From VGXO01 sp964614695 (GTDB taxonomy: Bacteria > Planctomycetota > Phycisphaerae > Phycisphaerales > SM1A02), in assembly GCA_964614695.1 (NCBI GenBank), contig CAZTMB010000068.1, positions 1 to 15,620 of the forward strand: a stretch of DNA of 15,620 bases, read 5' to 3'. The notes beneath the pieces were generated by a model. That model was not told the origin of the DNA. It searched no databases and saw nothing but the letters and a program-made list of their open reading frames with translations. How positions within the stretch are numbered: the first letter of the stretch is position 1; each line of letters begins with the position of its first letter. The position numbers were made by a program, and so were the translations under genes. Positions 1-6,426 of the stretch are shown in pieces.

Positions 1-1
1 C

Positions 2-25
2 ACCGGTATCCTCTCCGCCCCATGA
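2..25 (+). CDS. Possible 3' end of an upstream gene overlapping the ABC ATPase start
   Basis: The frame beginning at base 2 is open and ends in TGA at 23-25, giving the tail TGILSAP. This stop overlaps the ATG of the ABC ATPase at 22-24 in the ATGA arrangement, which is typical of translationally coupled operons. ABC importer ATPases often follow their permease or binding-protein genes, so a permease tail is plausible. Only seven codons are visible, and a GC-rich frame can stay open this long by chance. The identity is unknown and the call is an inference from the overlap. Confidence 0.3.
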   Translation, partial: TGILSAP

Positions 26-1089
26 CCGAGATCCGACTTGAAGGGATCCGCAAGCGGTTCGGCCGCACCGTCGCCGTCGACGGCGTCGACCTGACGATTC
101 CCGCGGGCAACCTCTACTTCCTGCTCGGCCCCTCGGGCTGCGGCAAGACCACGCTCCTCCGCATGCTCGCGGGCTTCATCCGGCCCGACGAGGGCCGGGT
201 GCTCTTCGACGGCCGCGACGTGAGCCGCGTGCCGCCGGAGAAGCGGGGCACGGCGATGGTCTTCCAGAGCTACGCCCTCTGGCCGCATCTGTCGGTCTTC
301 GAGAACGTCGCCTTCGGCCTCAAGGTGCGGAAGTTCGCCAAGGACGAGATCGCCGCGAAGGTCGACAAGGCCCTGCGCGGCGTGCGCATGGAGTCCCTCG
401 CGGCTCGCAAGCCGACGGAGCTCTCCGGGGGCCAGCAGCAGCGGGTGGCGCTCGCGCGGGCGATGGTCGTCGAGCCGCAGGTCCTGCTTCTCGACGAGCC
501 GCTCTCGAACCTCGACGCGAAGCTGCGCCTCGAGATGCGCACCGAGATCCGCGCGATCTGCGCGGCGAGCGGCCTGACCGCGGTCTACGTGACGCACGAT
601 CAGGAGGAGGCGCTCTCGATGGCCGACGGCATGGTCGTCCTGCGCGACGGCAAGGCGATGCAGCAGGGCCCGCCACGGGATCTCTACCGCCGGCCGGCGA
701 ACCGCTTCGTCGCGGACTTTCTCGGCGAGAGCAACTTCATCGATGCCGAGACCCTCTCGGTCGAGGCAGGCGTGGCGACGCTGCGCACGCCCGCCGGCGA
801 GATGCGCTCGACCGCGTTCGATCCGGCGAGCCCGCCGAAGGCCGGCGTCACGCTCTCGATCCGGCCCGAAGCCTTGCGGATCGGCGGCGATGCTGCCGGC
901 GCCAATCGCCTCGAAGGCACGCTTCGCTCGACGATGTATCTCGGCAAGGTCGCGCAGCATCTCGTCGCGCTCGATGGCGACGGCGGCGACGTCAAGGTCT
1001 TCCAGCCCGATCCGGAGGCGCTGCCGGCGATCGGCGATCGCGTGCGGCTCTCCGTCGATCCAGGCTCGATCGTCGTGCTGCCCGCGTGA
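22..1089 (+). CDS. ABC importer ATP-binding subunit (PotA/FbpC/UgpC-like, with TOBE domain)
   Basis: This 355-residue protein is the cytoplasmic ATPase that powers a binding-protein-dependent ABC importer. The nucleotide-binding domain fills about residues 4-235. Walker A is GPSGCGKTT (36-44), the Q-loop is Q82 in MVFQSYALWPH, the signature is LSGGQQQR (134-141), Walker B is VLLLDEP (154-160, catalytic E159), the D-loop is SNLD, and the H-loop is H192 in THDQEEA. Residues about 275-352 look like a TOBE regulatory/substrate-sensing domain. The length is normal for the MalK/PotA/FbpC group. The FQSYALWPH wording is common in ferric-iron, polyamine and sugar importers, so the substrate cannot be named. 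The ATG overlaps a possible upstream stop (ATGA), suggesting the permease and binding-protein genes lie left of the window. The gene ends 3 bp from the convergent aldehyde dehydrogenase. Confidence 0.95.
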   Translation: MTEIRLEGIRKRFGRTVAVDGVDLTIPAGNLYFLLGPSGCGKTTLLRMLAGFIRPDEGRVLFDGRDVSRVPPEKRGTAMVFQSYALWPHLSVFENVAFGLKVRKFAKDEIAAKVDKALRGVRMESLAARKPTELSGGQQQRVALARAMVVEPQVLLLDEPLSNLDAKLRLEMRTEIRAICAASGLTAVYVTHDQEEALSMADGMVVLRDGKAMQQGPPRDLYRRPANRFVADFLGESNFIDAETLSVEAGVATLRTPAGEMRSTAFDPASPPKAGVTLSIRPEALRIGGDAAGANRLEGTLRSTMYLGKVAQHLVALDGDGGDVKVFQPDPEALPAIGDRVRLSVDPGSIVVLPA

Positions 1090-1092
1090 CGA

Positions 1093-2541
1093 TCAGCCCC
1101 GCAGCTTCACGCAGACGTTCTTGGGCTCGGTGAAGAAGCGAAGCGCCTCGAAGCCGCCTTCGCGGCCGATGCCGGAATCCTTGACGCCGCCGAAGGGCGT
1201 GCGAAGGTCGCGAAGCAGCCAGCAGTTGACCCACACGACGCCCGCGGCGATCGCCGCGGCCATGCGATGCGCTCGGTCGAGGTCGCGGGTCCACAGCGAG
1301 CACGCAAGTCCGTAGTCGCAGTCGTTGGCGATGGCGACCGCCTCGCGATGCGCATCGAACCCCTGCACCGAGACGACCGGGCCGAAGAACTCCTCCCGCG
1401 CGGCCTCGCATCCGGCGGGCACGCCCATGAGCACGGTCGGTTCGAGGAAGAAGCCGTCGCGGCATCGCGCCGGAAGGTTCCTCGGTCGCCCACCTCCGCA
1501 CGCGAGAGCCGCGCCCGCTTCGATGGCACGCTCGACCATGCCCTCGATCCTGGCGCGATGGCCTGCGGAGATGACCGGCCCCATGTCGGTCTCGGCTTCG
1601 AGCGGATCGCCGACCTTGAGCCCGGCGACCTGCTCGAGGAACCGCTCCATGAACTCCTTCAGCCGGCTGCGGTGGACGAGGATCCGCGAGCCGCAGAGGC
1701 AGATCTGCCCGGCGTTCGAGAAGGCGCTCCGCACGAGCGTCGGCACCGCCTCGTCGAGGTCGGCGTCGGCGCAGACGATCGCGGCGTTCTTGCCGCCGAG
1801 CTCGAGCGCGAGCCGCTTGAACATCGGCCCGGCGCTCTTCGCGATCGCGCGTCCCGTCGGGGTGCCGCCGGTGAAGGTGATTGTGGGGACGTCGGGATGC
1901 TCGACGAGCCGGCGTCCCGCGGGCGCTGCGCCGAAGACGACGTTGAGGACGCCGCGCGGAAAGCCGATCTCCGCCGCGATCTCGGCGAGCCGGAACGCGG
2001 TGATCGACGCGAGCTCCGACGGCTTTGCGACGACGGTCGATCCGCTCGCGAGCGCCGGCGCGATCTTCCAGGTGAAGAGATAGAGCGGCAGGTTCCAGGG
2101 CGAGATGCAGCCCGCAACGCCGCGCGGCCGGCGCAGCGTGTAGTTGAGCGCCGCGGCGCCCATGTCGTGGAACTCGCTCTCCTCGTGGAGGATCGCGGTC
2201 GCGAAGAAGCGGAGGTTCGCGATCGCGCGAGGGATCTCGAGTTCCCGCGCGACCGCGAGCGGCTTGCCGGCGTCGAGCGACTCCTCGCGGGCGAGCTCGT
2301 TCGCGCGGGCCTCGACCGCATCGGCGAGGCGAAGCAGCCAGCGCGACCGCTCCGCCGCGGGAAGGCCTGACCACAGTGGAAACGCCCGCTTCGCCGCATC
2401 GACCGCGCGGTCGACGTCCTGCTCGTCGCCCTCGGGCACGTCCGCGATCGGCGAGGCGGTCGCGGGATCAAGGCTCGGGGCGTAGCGGTCGGCCGCGGGC
2501 GGCACGAGGCCGCCGTCGATCAAGTGGGCGATTCGAAGCAT
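1093..2541 (-). CDS. NAD(P)-dependent aldehyde dehydrogenase, ALDH8A1 / hydroxymuconic-semialdehyde dehydrogenase type
   Basis: This 482-residue enzyme oxidises an aldehyde to a carboxylate with NAD(P)+. The active site is complete: PWN with Asn150, the cofactor-binding FTGGTPTG (223-230), Glu247 in LELGGKN, the nucleophile Cys281 in NAGQICLCGSR, and EEFFGPVV (383-390). The wording ISPWNLPLYLFTWKIAPALA and QICLCGSR is typical of 2-aminomuconate (ALDH8A1) and 2-hydroxymuconate semialdehyde dehydrogenases, which act in tryptophan/kynurenine and aromatic meta-cleavage pathways. No other gene of either pathway is present, so the substrate is inferred from sequence style only. The start is the ATG at 2541. 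The frame stays open upstream, but through the tRNA terminator hairpin, so longer starts are unlikely. No clear ribosome binding site precedes the ATG. The 3' end is 3 bp from the ABC gene. Confidence 0.93.
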   Translation of the reverse strand: MLRIAHLIDGGLVPPAADRYAPSLDPATASPIADVPEGDEQDVDRAVDAAKRAFPLWSGLPAAERSRWLLRLADAVEARANELAREESLDAGKPLAVARELEIPRAIANLRFFATAILHEESEFHDMGAAALNYTLRRPRGVAGCISPWNLPLYLFTWKIAPALASGSTVVAKPSELASITAFRLAEIAAEIGFPRGVLNVVFGAAPAGRRLVEHPDVPTITFTGGTPTGRAIAKSAGPMFKRLALELGGKNAAIVCADADLDEAVPTLVRSAFSNAGQICLCGSRILVHRSRLKEFMERFLEQVAGLKVGDPLEAETDMGPVISAGHRARIEGMVERAIEAGAALACGGGRPRNLPARCRDGFFLEPTVLMGVPAGCEAAREEFFGPVVSVQGFDAHREAVAIANDCDYGLACSLWTRDLDRAHRMAAAIAAGVVWVNCWLLRDLRTPFGGVKDSGIGREGGFEALRFFTEPKNVCVKLRG

Positions 2542-2583
2542 CGCGGCAAGGTAGTGCCCGCACGCGGTCGCGGCGTCCACGAA

Positions 2584-2612
2584 GAAGCCCCCGCGGCGTT
2601 CGCGGGGGCTTC
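2584..2612 (-). terminator. Hairpin terminator downstream of tRNA-Glu
   Basis: A perfect 11-bp inverted repeat lies immediately 3' of the tRNA on the minus strand. The arms are GAAGCCCCCGC (2584-2594) and GCGGGGGCTTC (2602-2612), with a 7-nt loop. Read on the minus strand it is followed by TTCGTGG, so the U-tract is weak. Its position 3 bp past the tRNA end supports a transcript-end or processing role. It stands 42 bp before the aldehyde dehydrogenase ATG, so read-through could also feed that gene. Confidence 0.65.
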
Positions 2613-2615
2613 GAG

Positions 2616-2687
2616 TGACCCCAGGGAGAATCGAACTCCCGTTTTCAGGATGAGAACCTGACGTCCTAACCGCTAGACGATGGGGCC
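2616..2687 (-). tRNA. tRNA-Glu (anticodon CUC)
   Basis: Read on the minus strand, the 72-nt gene folds as a full cloverleaf. The 7-bp acceptor stem pairs GGCCCCA with TGGGGTC (one G-U). The D-arm is GTC/GAC around TAGCGGTTAG. The anticodon stem TCAGG/CCTGA closes the loop TTCTCAT, with anticodon CTC at 2652-2654. The T-arm is GGGAG-TTCGATT-CTCCC. The discriminator is A, and the CCA end is not encoded (CTC follows). The anticodon reads GAG, a heavily used Glu codon in this GC-rich sequence. A promoter lies upstream and a hairpin downstream, so it looks like an independent single-tRNA unit. Confidence 0.97.
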
Positions 2688-2707
2688 GTCCCGTCGGAGG
2701 GGCGGGG

Positions 2708-2736
2708 AGTATACGCGGTCCGTTTCGGGGCTCCAA
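2708..2736 (-). promoter_or_regulatory. Sigma70-type promoter for tRNA-Glu
   Basis: On the minus strand a -35 element TTGGAG (2731-2736) and a -10 element TATACT (2708-2713, five of six consensus bases) are separated by exactly 17 bp. The -10 ends 20 bp before the mature tRNA 5' end, placing transcription start about 13 nt upstream of the tRNA. The -35 matches consensus only in TTG. Orientation, spacing and position make this the best promoter in the window. Confidence 0.75.
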
Positions 2737-2822
2737 GAGGTGATTCGAGCGCCGCGAGAGGTCGAACCGAAGGTTCGCCGCCCGCTGCCGGCGTCGCGGA
2801 CCGATCGGACCCGCGTCCGGCC

Positions 2823-2922
2823 NNNNNNNNNNNNNNNNNNNNNNNNNNNNNNNNNNNNNNNNNNNNNNNNNNNNNNNNNNNNNNNNNNNNNNNNNNNNNN
2901 NNNNNNNNNNNNNNNNNNNNNN
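2823..2922. other. Assembly gap (100 N)
   Basis: This is a run of exactly 100 N, the usual placeholder for a gap of unknown length. It sits in the longest protein-free stretch (2542-2976), which otherwise holds the tRNA-Glu terminator, gene and promoter. Bases 2737-2822 and 2923-2976 show no gene I can support. The neighbourhood of the tRNA and lgt is therefore only as reliable as the scaffold join. Confidence 0.99.
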
Positions 2923-2976
2923 GCCGTTCGCACGTCGCCGCGGGCGGTCGCGGAGCCTTCGGGCGATACTTCTCCC

Positions 2977-4011
2977 ATGACCGCGGCCCTGCTCGCCGAG
3001 AGCTTCGTCCACACGCTCGATCCCTTCGCGTTCGAGATCGCCCCGGGAGTCGGCCCGCGCTGGTACGGCCTCTCCTACCTCGCGGGCTTCATCGTGGGAT
3101 GGCTCGTGCTGCGATCGGTCGCGAAGCGCGGGCTCGTGCCGCTCAAGCCGCAGCAGGTCGGCGATCTCCTCACGTGGCTCGTGATCGGCGTCCTCGTCGG
3201 CGGACGCGTGGGGCACGTCCTCTTCTACGACCGCCCGCTGATGTGGACCTTCGACGGGTCGTTCCCGTGGTGGGGTCTGCTCGCGATCCACAAGGGCGGC
3301 ATGTCGAGCCACGGCGGCGTGATCGGCGTGGCGATCGCCTGCTGGCTCTTTGCGCGTCGCCACGGCTGGCGGATGAGCGACGTGAGCGATCCGGTCGTGC
3401 TCGCGGCCGGGCCGGGCCTTGGCTTCGGTCGCCTGGCGAATCTCGTCAACGGCGAGCTGTGGGGCAAGGCGCTTCCGCCGTCGATGCAGGCCGATCCGCC
3501 GTGGTGGAGCATCAAGTACCCCGAGGAGGTGCTCGATCCGGCGTTCGCCAACGCCGAACTCCTCGAGAACCTCCGGCCGCTCGTCGATCCGCAGCGAGCG
3601 TTTCCGCAGAGCCTCTCCGACGCGGCGTACGCAGGCCGCGATGCCGTGGTCGAGGCGTTGACGCCGCTGCTGACCGCCTACCACCCCTCACAGGTCTATC
3701 AGGCGATCACCGACGGCGTCGTCATTCCGCTGGTGCTGGCGGTCGTGTGGTGGAAGCCTCGTGCCTCGGGGGTGCTGACCGGCGCCTTCTTCGCGACCTA
3801 TGGCGTGCTTCGGATGACGACCGAGCAGTTCCGGCAACCTGACGAAGGCGTCTTCACGCTCGGTCCGATCACGCTGCCCATGCTTCTGAGCCTCGGGATG
3901 ATCGTGATCGGCGCTGCGGCGATGCTTGCGTCGCGCCGTCGGCCGAGGATCGGCGGGCTTTCGCTCGCCGAGGGCGCCTTCGCGGACGCGCCGCGATCGA
4001 GGCCGGCGTGA
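2977..4011 (+). CDS. lgt: Phosphatidylglycerol:prolipoprotein diacylglyceryl transferase
   Basis: Lgt transfers diacylglycerol from phosphatidylglycerol to the lipobox cysteine of prolipoproteins in the inner membrane, the first step of lipoprotein maturation. The 344-residue protein is polytopic, with hydrophobic segments near 31-47, 62-75, 112-125, 247-258 and 298-317. Family landmarks are all present: GGMSSHGG (His112, equivalent to the essential E. coli His103), the signature GRLANLVNGELWG (151-163, with Arg152 and Glu160), HPSQVYQ (236-242), and EQFRQPD (283-289, with Arg286). It is longer than E. coli Lgt, with about 20-25 extra residues between the signature and HPSQ plus a C-terminal tail. 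The ATG at 2977 has no recognisable Shine-Dalgarno sequence. Starts further upstream would run into the gap. It overlaps the GNAT gene by 4 bp. The outer-membrane lipoprotein at 6427-8397 is a likely client. Confidence 0.96.
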   Translation: MTAALLAESFVHTLDPFAFEIAPGVGPRWYGLSYLAGFIVGWLVLRSVAKRGLVPLKPQQVGDLLTWLVIGVLVGGRVGHVLFYDRPLMWTFDGSFPWWGLLAIHKGGMSSHGGVIGVAIACWLFARRHGWRMSDVSDPVVLAAGPGLGFGRLANLVNGELWGKALPPSMQADPPWWSIKYPEEVLDPAFANAELLENLRPLVDPQRAFPQSLSDAAYAGRDAVVEALTPLLTAYHPSQVYQAITDGVVIPLVLAVVWWKPRASGVLTGAFFATYGVLRMTTEQFRQPDEGVFTLGPITLPMLLSLGMIVIGAAAMLASRRRPRIGGLSLAEGAFADAPRSRPA

Positions 4012-4502
4012 CGCGGCACGACGCGAAAGCGCCGTTCAGGATTCGCGCGGCGAGCCTTCGCGACGTCGACGCGCTCGCCGAGATCGATCGCCGGTCCTTT
4101 CGCCACGAGGGCGAGATCTTCGATGCGGCGCGGATTCGCCGGCTGATCGCGAACCCGCGGGCGATCGCGCTCGTCGCGGCGAGTGGCGAGGCGGTGCTCG
4201 GATGGGCGGTGGGCCTCACGCGCCGCACCTCGAACTCGGGAAGCGGGTACGGCCTGCACGGGCGCCTCTACGGCGTCGCGGTCGATCCGGCGGCGAGGGG
4301 GCTCGGGGTCGGACGAGCGCTCACCGAGCGGGTGCTTGCCGGACTTCGCAAACGAGGATGCCGGCGTCTTGCGCTCGAGGTCCGGCTCGACAACGACGTG
4401 GCGATCTCGCTCTACGAGTCGCTCGGGTTCGAGGCGGCCGAGACGATCCGCGACTACTACGCCCGCGGCGTCCACGCGCTGCGGATGCGTCGCGAAGGCT
4501 GA
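4008..4502 (+). CDS. GNAT family N-acetyltransferase (RimI-like)
   Basis: This 164-residue cytoplasmic protein has the single-domain GNAT layout and would transfer an acetyl group from acetyl-CoA to an amine. The N-terminal strand is IRAASLRDVDALAEID (12-27). Motif A is YGVAVDPAARGLGVGRAL (88-105), in which R97-G98-x-G100-x-G102 forms the pyrophosphate loop. Motif B is EVRLDNDVAISLYESLGFE (124-142). This ending, with N129 and Y136, resembles RimI, which acetylates the N-terminus of ribosomal protein S18. The same pattern occurs in many unrelated small-molecule acetyltransferases, so the substrate is uncertain. The start is GTG at 4008, overlapping the lgt TGA (GTGA), so translation is probably coupled to lgt. 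The stop is 5 bp from the convergent adaptor gene. Confidence 0.9.
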   Translation: MTRHDAKAPFRIRAASLRDVDALAEIDRRSFRHEGEIFDAARIRRLIANPRAIALVAASGEAVLGWAVGLTRRTSNSGSGYGLHGRLYGVAVDPAARGLGVGRALTERVLAGLRKRGCRRLALEVRLDNDVAISLYESLGFEAAETIRDYYARGVHALRMRREG

Positions 4503-4507
4503 ACGAG

Positions 4508-6298
4508 TCAGTTCGAAGCGGCGGCGCTCGCGGCACCCGACGCGCTGGCGCCGCTTGCCGTCGGCGTGCCGCCCGGTCGACCGCTCGCGCTCCCGGGGCG
4601 TCCGGTGGCGCCGTCGGGACGTCCTCGCCGCGCCGCCGCCGGCGGACCGCCGGCGGCCCCGCCCTCGGCGGTGCGCGTTCGATTGGGCATGCCCGACTCG
4701 CCCGGGGCAGGCGCCTTGCGGGCGGCTTCGAAGACCTCGCTTGGAATCCGCACCGCGATCTCGTCGGCGCTCGGCCGACGCAGCAGCACGCGTTCGCCTT
4801 CGCCGACGCCCTCGACGACCTCGACCTGCAGTTCGCCCGAACGACCGAGCTTCACCTGCCGCTGCTCGATGCCCGCGTCGCCGGCGATGTGCACGTAGGC
4901 GACGGGTCCCTCGCGAAAGACCGCCTGGATCGGCACCCACGGCTGATCCTCGACGCGGTCGAGCATGATCTCGCCACGGCAGCGCATCGCCGGCTTCAAG
5001 CCAAGCGAGGTGTCGGCCTCGATGAGCACGCGAACCGTGTAGTCGCGGCGATTGGGGTCGCGCCATCCGCCGCTCTCCGCGAGCACGCTCACCGACTGGA
5101 CGGTGCCGCGCAGCGGGACGTTGGGAAGCGAGTCGGAGAAGACCGTCACGGGCTGGCCCGACTGGATGCGGCCGCTCAAGGCTTCGCTCACCTTGAGCAG
5201 CGCGATCATCTCGCTCGTGTCGGGGAGGATCGCGACGAGCTCGTTGGGCCGAAGCTCCGTGCCGACCGACGGCGGCGGGGCCTCGCCGCCACCGCCACGG
5301 CGACCTTCCTGGATCGAACTGGCATAGACGAGCAGGCCGCCGATCGGAGCCACGATCGTGCACTGCTCGAGCTGGCGGTTGAGGTCGGCAAGGCGATCCT
5401 TCGCCGTCTGCAGCGAGAACCGTCGGCTGTCGACGTCCGCCTGGATGCGGATGAGCTCGGCGTCGTTGCGCTGCTCGACCCGCACCCGCTCGGCGGTGGC
5501 CTGGTCGAGGTCGGAGCGCTTCTTGGCCTCGTCCTGGCGGTACTGGAAGTTCTCGTAGAGGAGTTCCTCGAGCTCGACCTTCCGCACGGCGGCGTCGCCG
5601 TTGATCATGTTGATCCGGTCCTGCTCGAACTCGTCGCGGCTGATGAACTCCTGCTCGACGAGGCGGCTGGCCTCCTCGAACTTGCGTCGGAACCGGATGG
5701 CGTTGATCTCCGCGGTCTGCTTGGCGATCGCGAGCTCTTCGCGCTTCTTGACGACCTCGCCCTCCTCCCACGCCTTGAGGGCGAGCGTGGCGAGCTCGAT
5801 CGCGAGATCGGCCTTCTCGAGTTCGCTTTCCCGAGCGCTGCGCTTGATCTCGAGGTTCTGCTCCGCCGCCACCAGATCGCTCTGGGCGTTCTTGACCTTG
5901 TCCTCTGCGTCGAGGATGCGCTGCTTGATGTCCTCGTCGGCGAGTCGCACCAGCACGTCGCCGGCGCGGACCTGCGACCCCTCGTCGACGATCTCGGTGA
6001 TGACCGAGCGGCTCTCGAGCTTGTTGCGGATCTCGACCTGCCGCACCGCGGCGAGCTCGCCGCTCACCGGGATCACGATGTTGAAGCTGCCGAACTCGAC
6101 CTCGTGGAGATCCTTGCCCGCACCGGCGGTCGCGACCACCGGAGTCATGACGGTGGAAAGGCCCCAGGCGAGAACGCCCACCACCCCGATCCCGAGACCC
6201 GCCTTGGCCCACGGGAAGCCCCCGCGGCGGATGGCGGGACGGGCAGGCAGTGTGGTGGTTGGCGCGACGGCGGTCGGCGTGGTTGGGGCGGCGGTCAT
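4508..6298 (-). CDS. HlyD/RND-type periplasmic adaptor (membrane fusion protein)
   Basis: This 596-residue protein would bridge an inner-membrane transporter and an outer-membrane channel. It has a short Pro/Thr-rich N-terminus, one membrane anchor (about 32-57), and a first biotinyl-lipoyl half (about 70-120, VRAGDVLVRLAD style). A long charged alpha-helical coiled-coil hairpin spans about 125-312, and the second lipoyl half is TIVAPIGGLLVYA (314-326). A glycine loop RRGGGGEAPPP follows, then beta-barrel and membrane-proximal domains (about 345-520). The last ~65 residues are a low-complexity basic Gly/Pro/Ala/Arg/Ser tail. The ATG at 6298 is chosen because AGGA (6304-6307) sits 5 nt before it. 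An upstream in-frame ATG at 6367 would add 23 residues of non-typical sequence. It lies 128 bp after the outer-membrane factor gene in the same direction. No pump gene follows. The long hairpin suits ABC-type or type-I-like exporters. Confidence 0.88.
   Translation of the reverse strand: MTAAPTTPTAVAPTTTLPARPAIRRGGFPWAKAGLGIGVVGVLAWGLSTVMTPVVATAGAGKDLHEVEFGSFNIVIPVSGELAAVRQVEIRNKLESRSVITEIVDEGSQVRAGDVLVRLADEDIKQRILDAEDKVKNAQSDLVAAEQNLEIKRSARESELEKADLAIELATLALKAWEEGEVVKKREELAIAKQTAEINAIRFRRKFEEASRLVEQEFISRDEFEQDRINMINGDAAVRKVELEELLYENFQYRQDEAKKRSDLDQATAERVRVEQRNDAELIRIQADVDSRRFSLQTAKDRLADLNRQLEQCTIVAPIGGLLVYASSIQEGRRGGGGEAPPPSVGTELRPNELVAILPDTSEMIALLKVSEALSGRIQSGQPVTVFSDSLPNVPLRGTVQSVSVLAESGGWRDPNRRDYTVRVLIEADTSLGLKPAMRCRGEIMLDRVEDQPWVPIQAVFREGPVAYVHIAGDAGIEQRQVKLGRSGELQVEVVEGVGEGERVLLRRPSADEIAVRIPSEVFEAARKAPAPGESGMPNRTRTAEGGAAGGPPAAARRGRPDGATGRPGSASGRPGGTPTASGASASGAASAAASN
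4635..4657. repeat. Perfect 11-bp GC inverted repeat inside the adaptor's 3' end
   Basis: The arms GCCGCCGGCGG (4635-4645) and CCGCCGGCGGC (4647-4657) are exact reverse complements around a single A. They lie in the codons for the Gly/Pro/Ala-rich tail of the adaptor. Such a motif can arise from GGC/GCC/CCG codon bias. The one-base centre means an RNA hairpin would lose some pairs to form a loop. I regard it as probably compositional, though it would be a strong pause structure. Confidence 0.4.
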
Positions 6299-6303
6299 CT
6301 CGA

Positions 6304-6307
6304 TCCT
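6304..6307 (-). promoter_or_regulatory. Ribosome binding site deciding the adaptor start
   Basis: Minus-strand AGGA lies 5 nt upstream of the ATG at 6298. It supports the shorter protein over the upstream in-frame ATG at 6367. Confidence 0.6.
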
Positions 6308-6317
6308 GTCGGGGCAG

Positions 6318-6338
6318 GCGGATCCGACGGAGATCCGC
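6318..6338 (-). promoter_or_regulatory. Small hairpin in the leader between the outer-membrane factor and adaptor genes
   Basis: Arms GCGGATC (6318-6324) and GATCCGC (6332-6338) form a perfect 7-bp inverted repeat with a 7-nt loop, 19 bp upstream of the adaptor ATG. The spacer between the two genes (6299-6426) is 128 bp, long for a simple operon spacer. The hairpin could attenuate, protect or process the mRNA. No poly-U follows, so it is not a standard terminator. Chance is possible given the GATC-rich sequence. Confidence 0.3.
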
Positions 6339-6426
6339 AGAAGGGCACGGTAGGAACCTTCGACCACGCCGGTCGCAGGAGTCGCGAAAGGTCGGCAGGA
6401 AGTCGCCGAACGTGGCGAGCAGGGGT

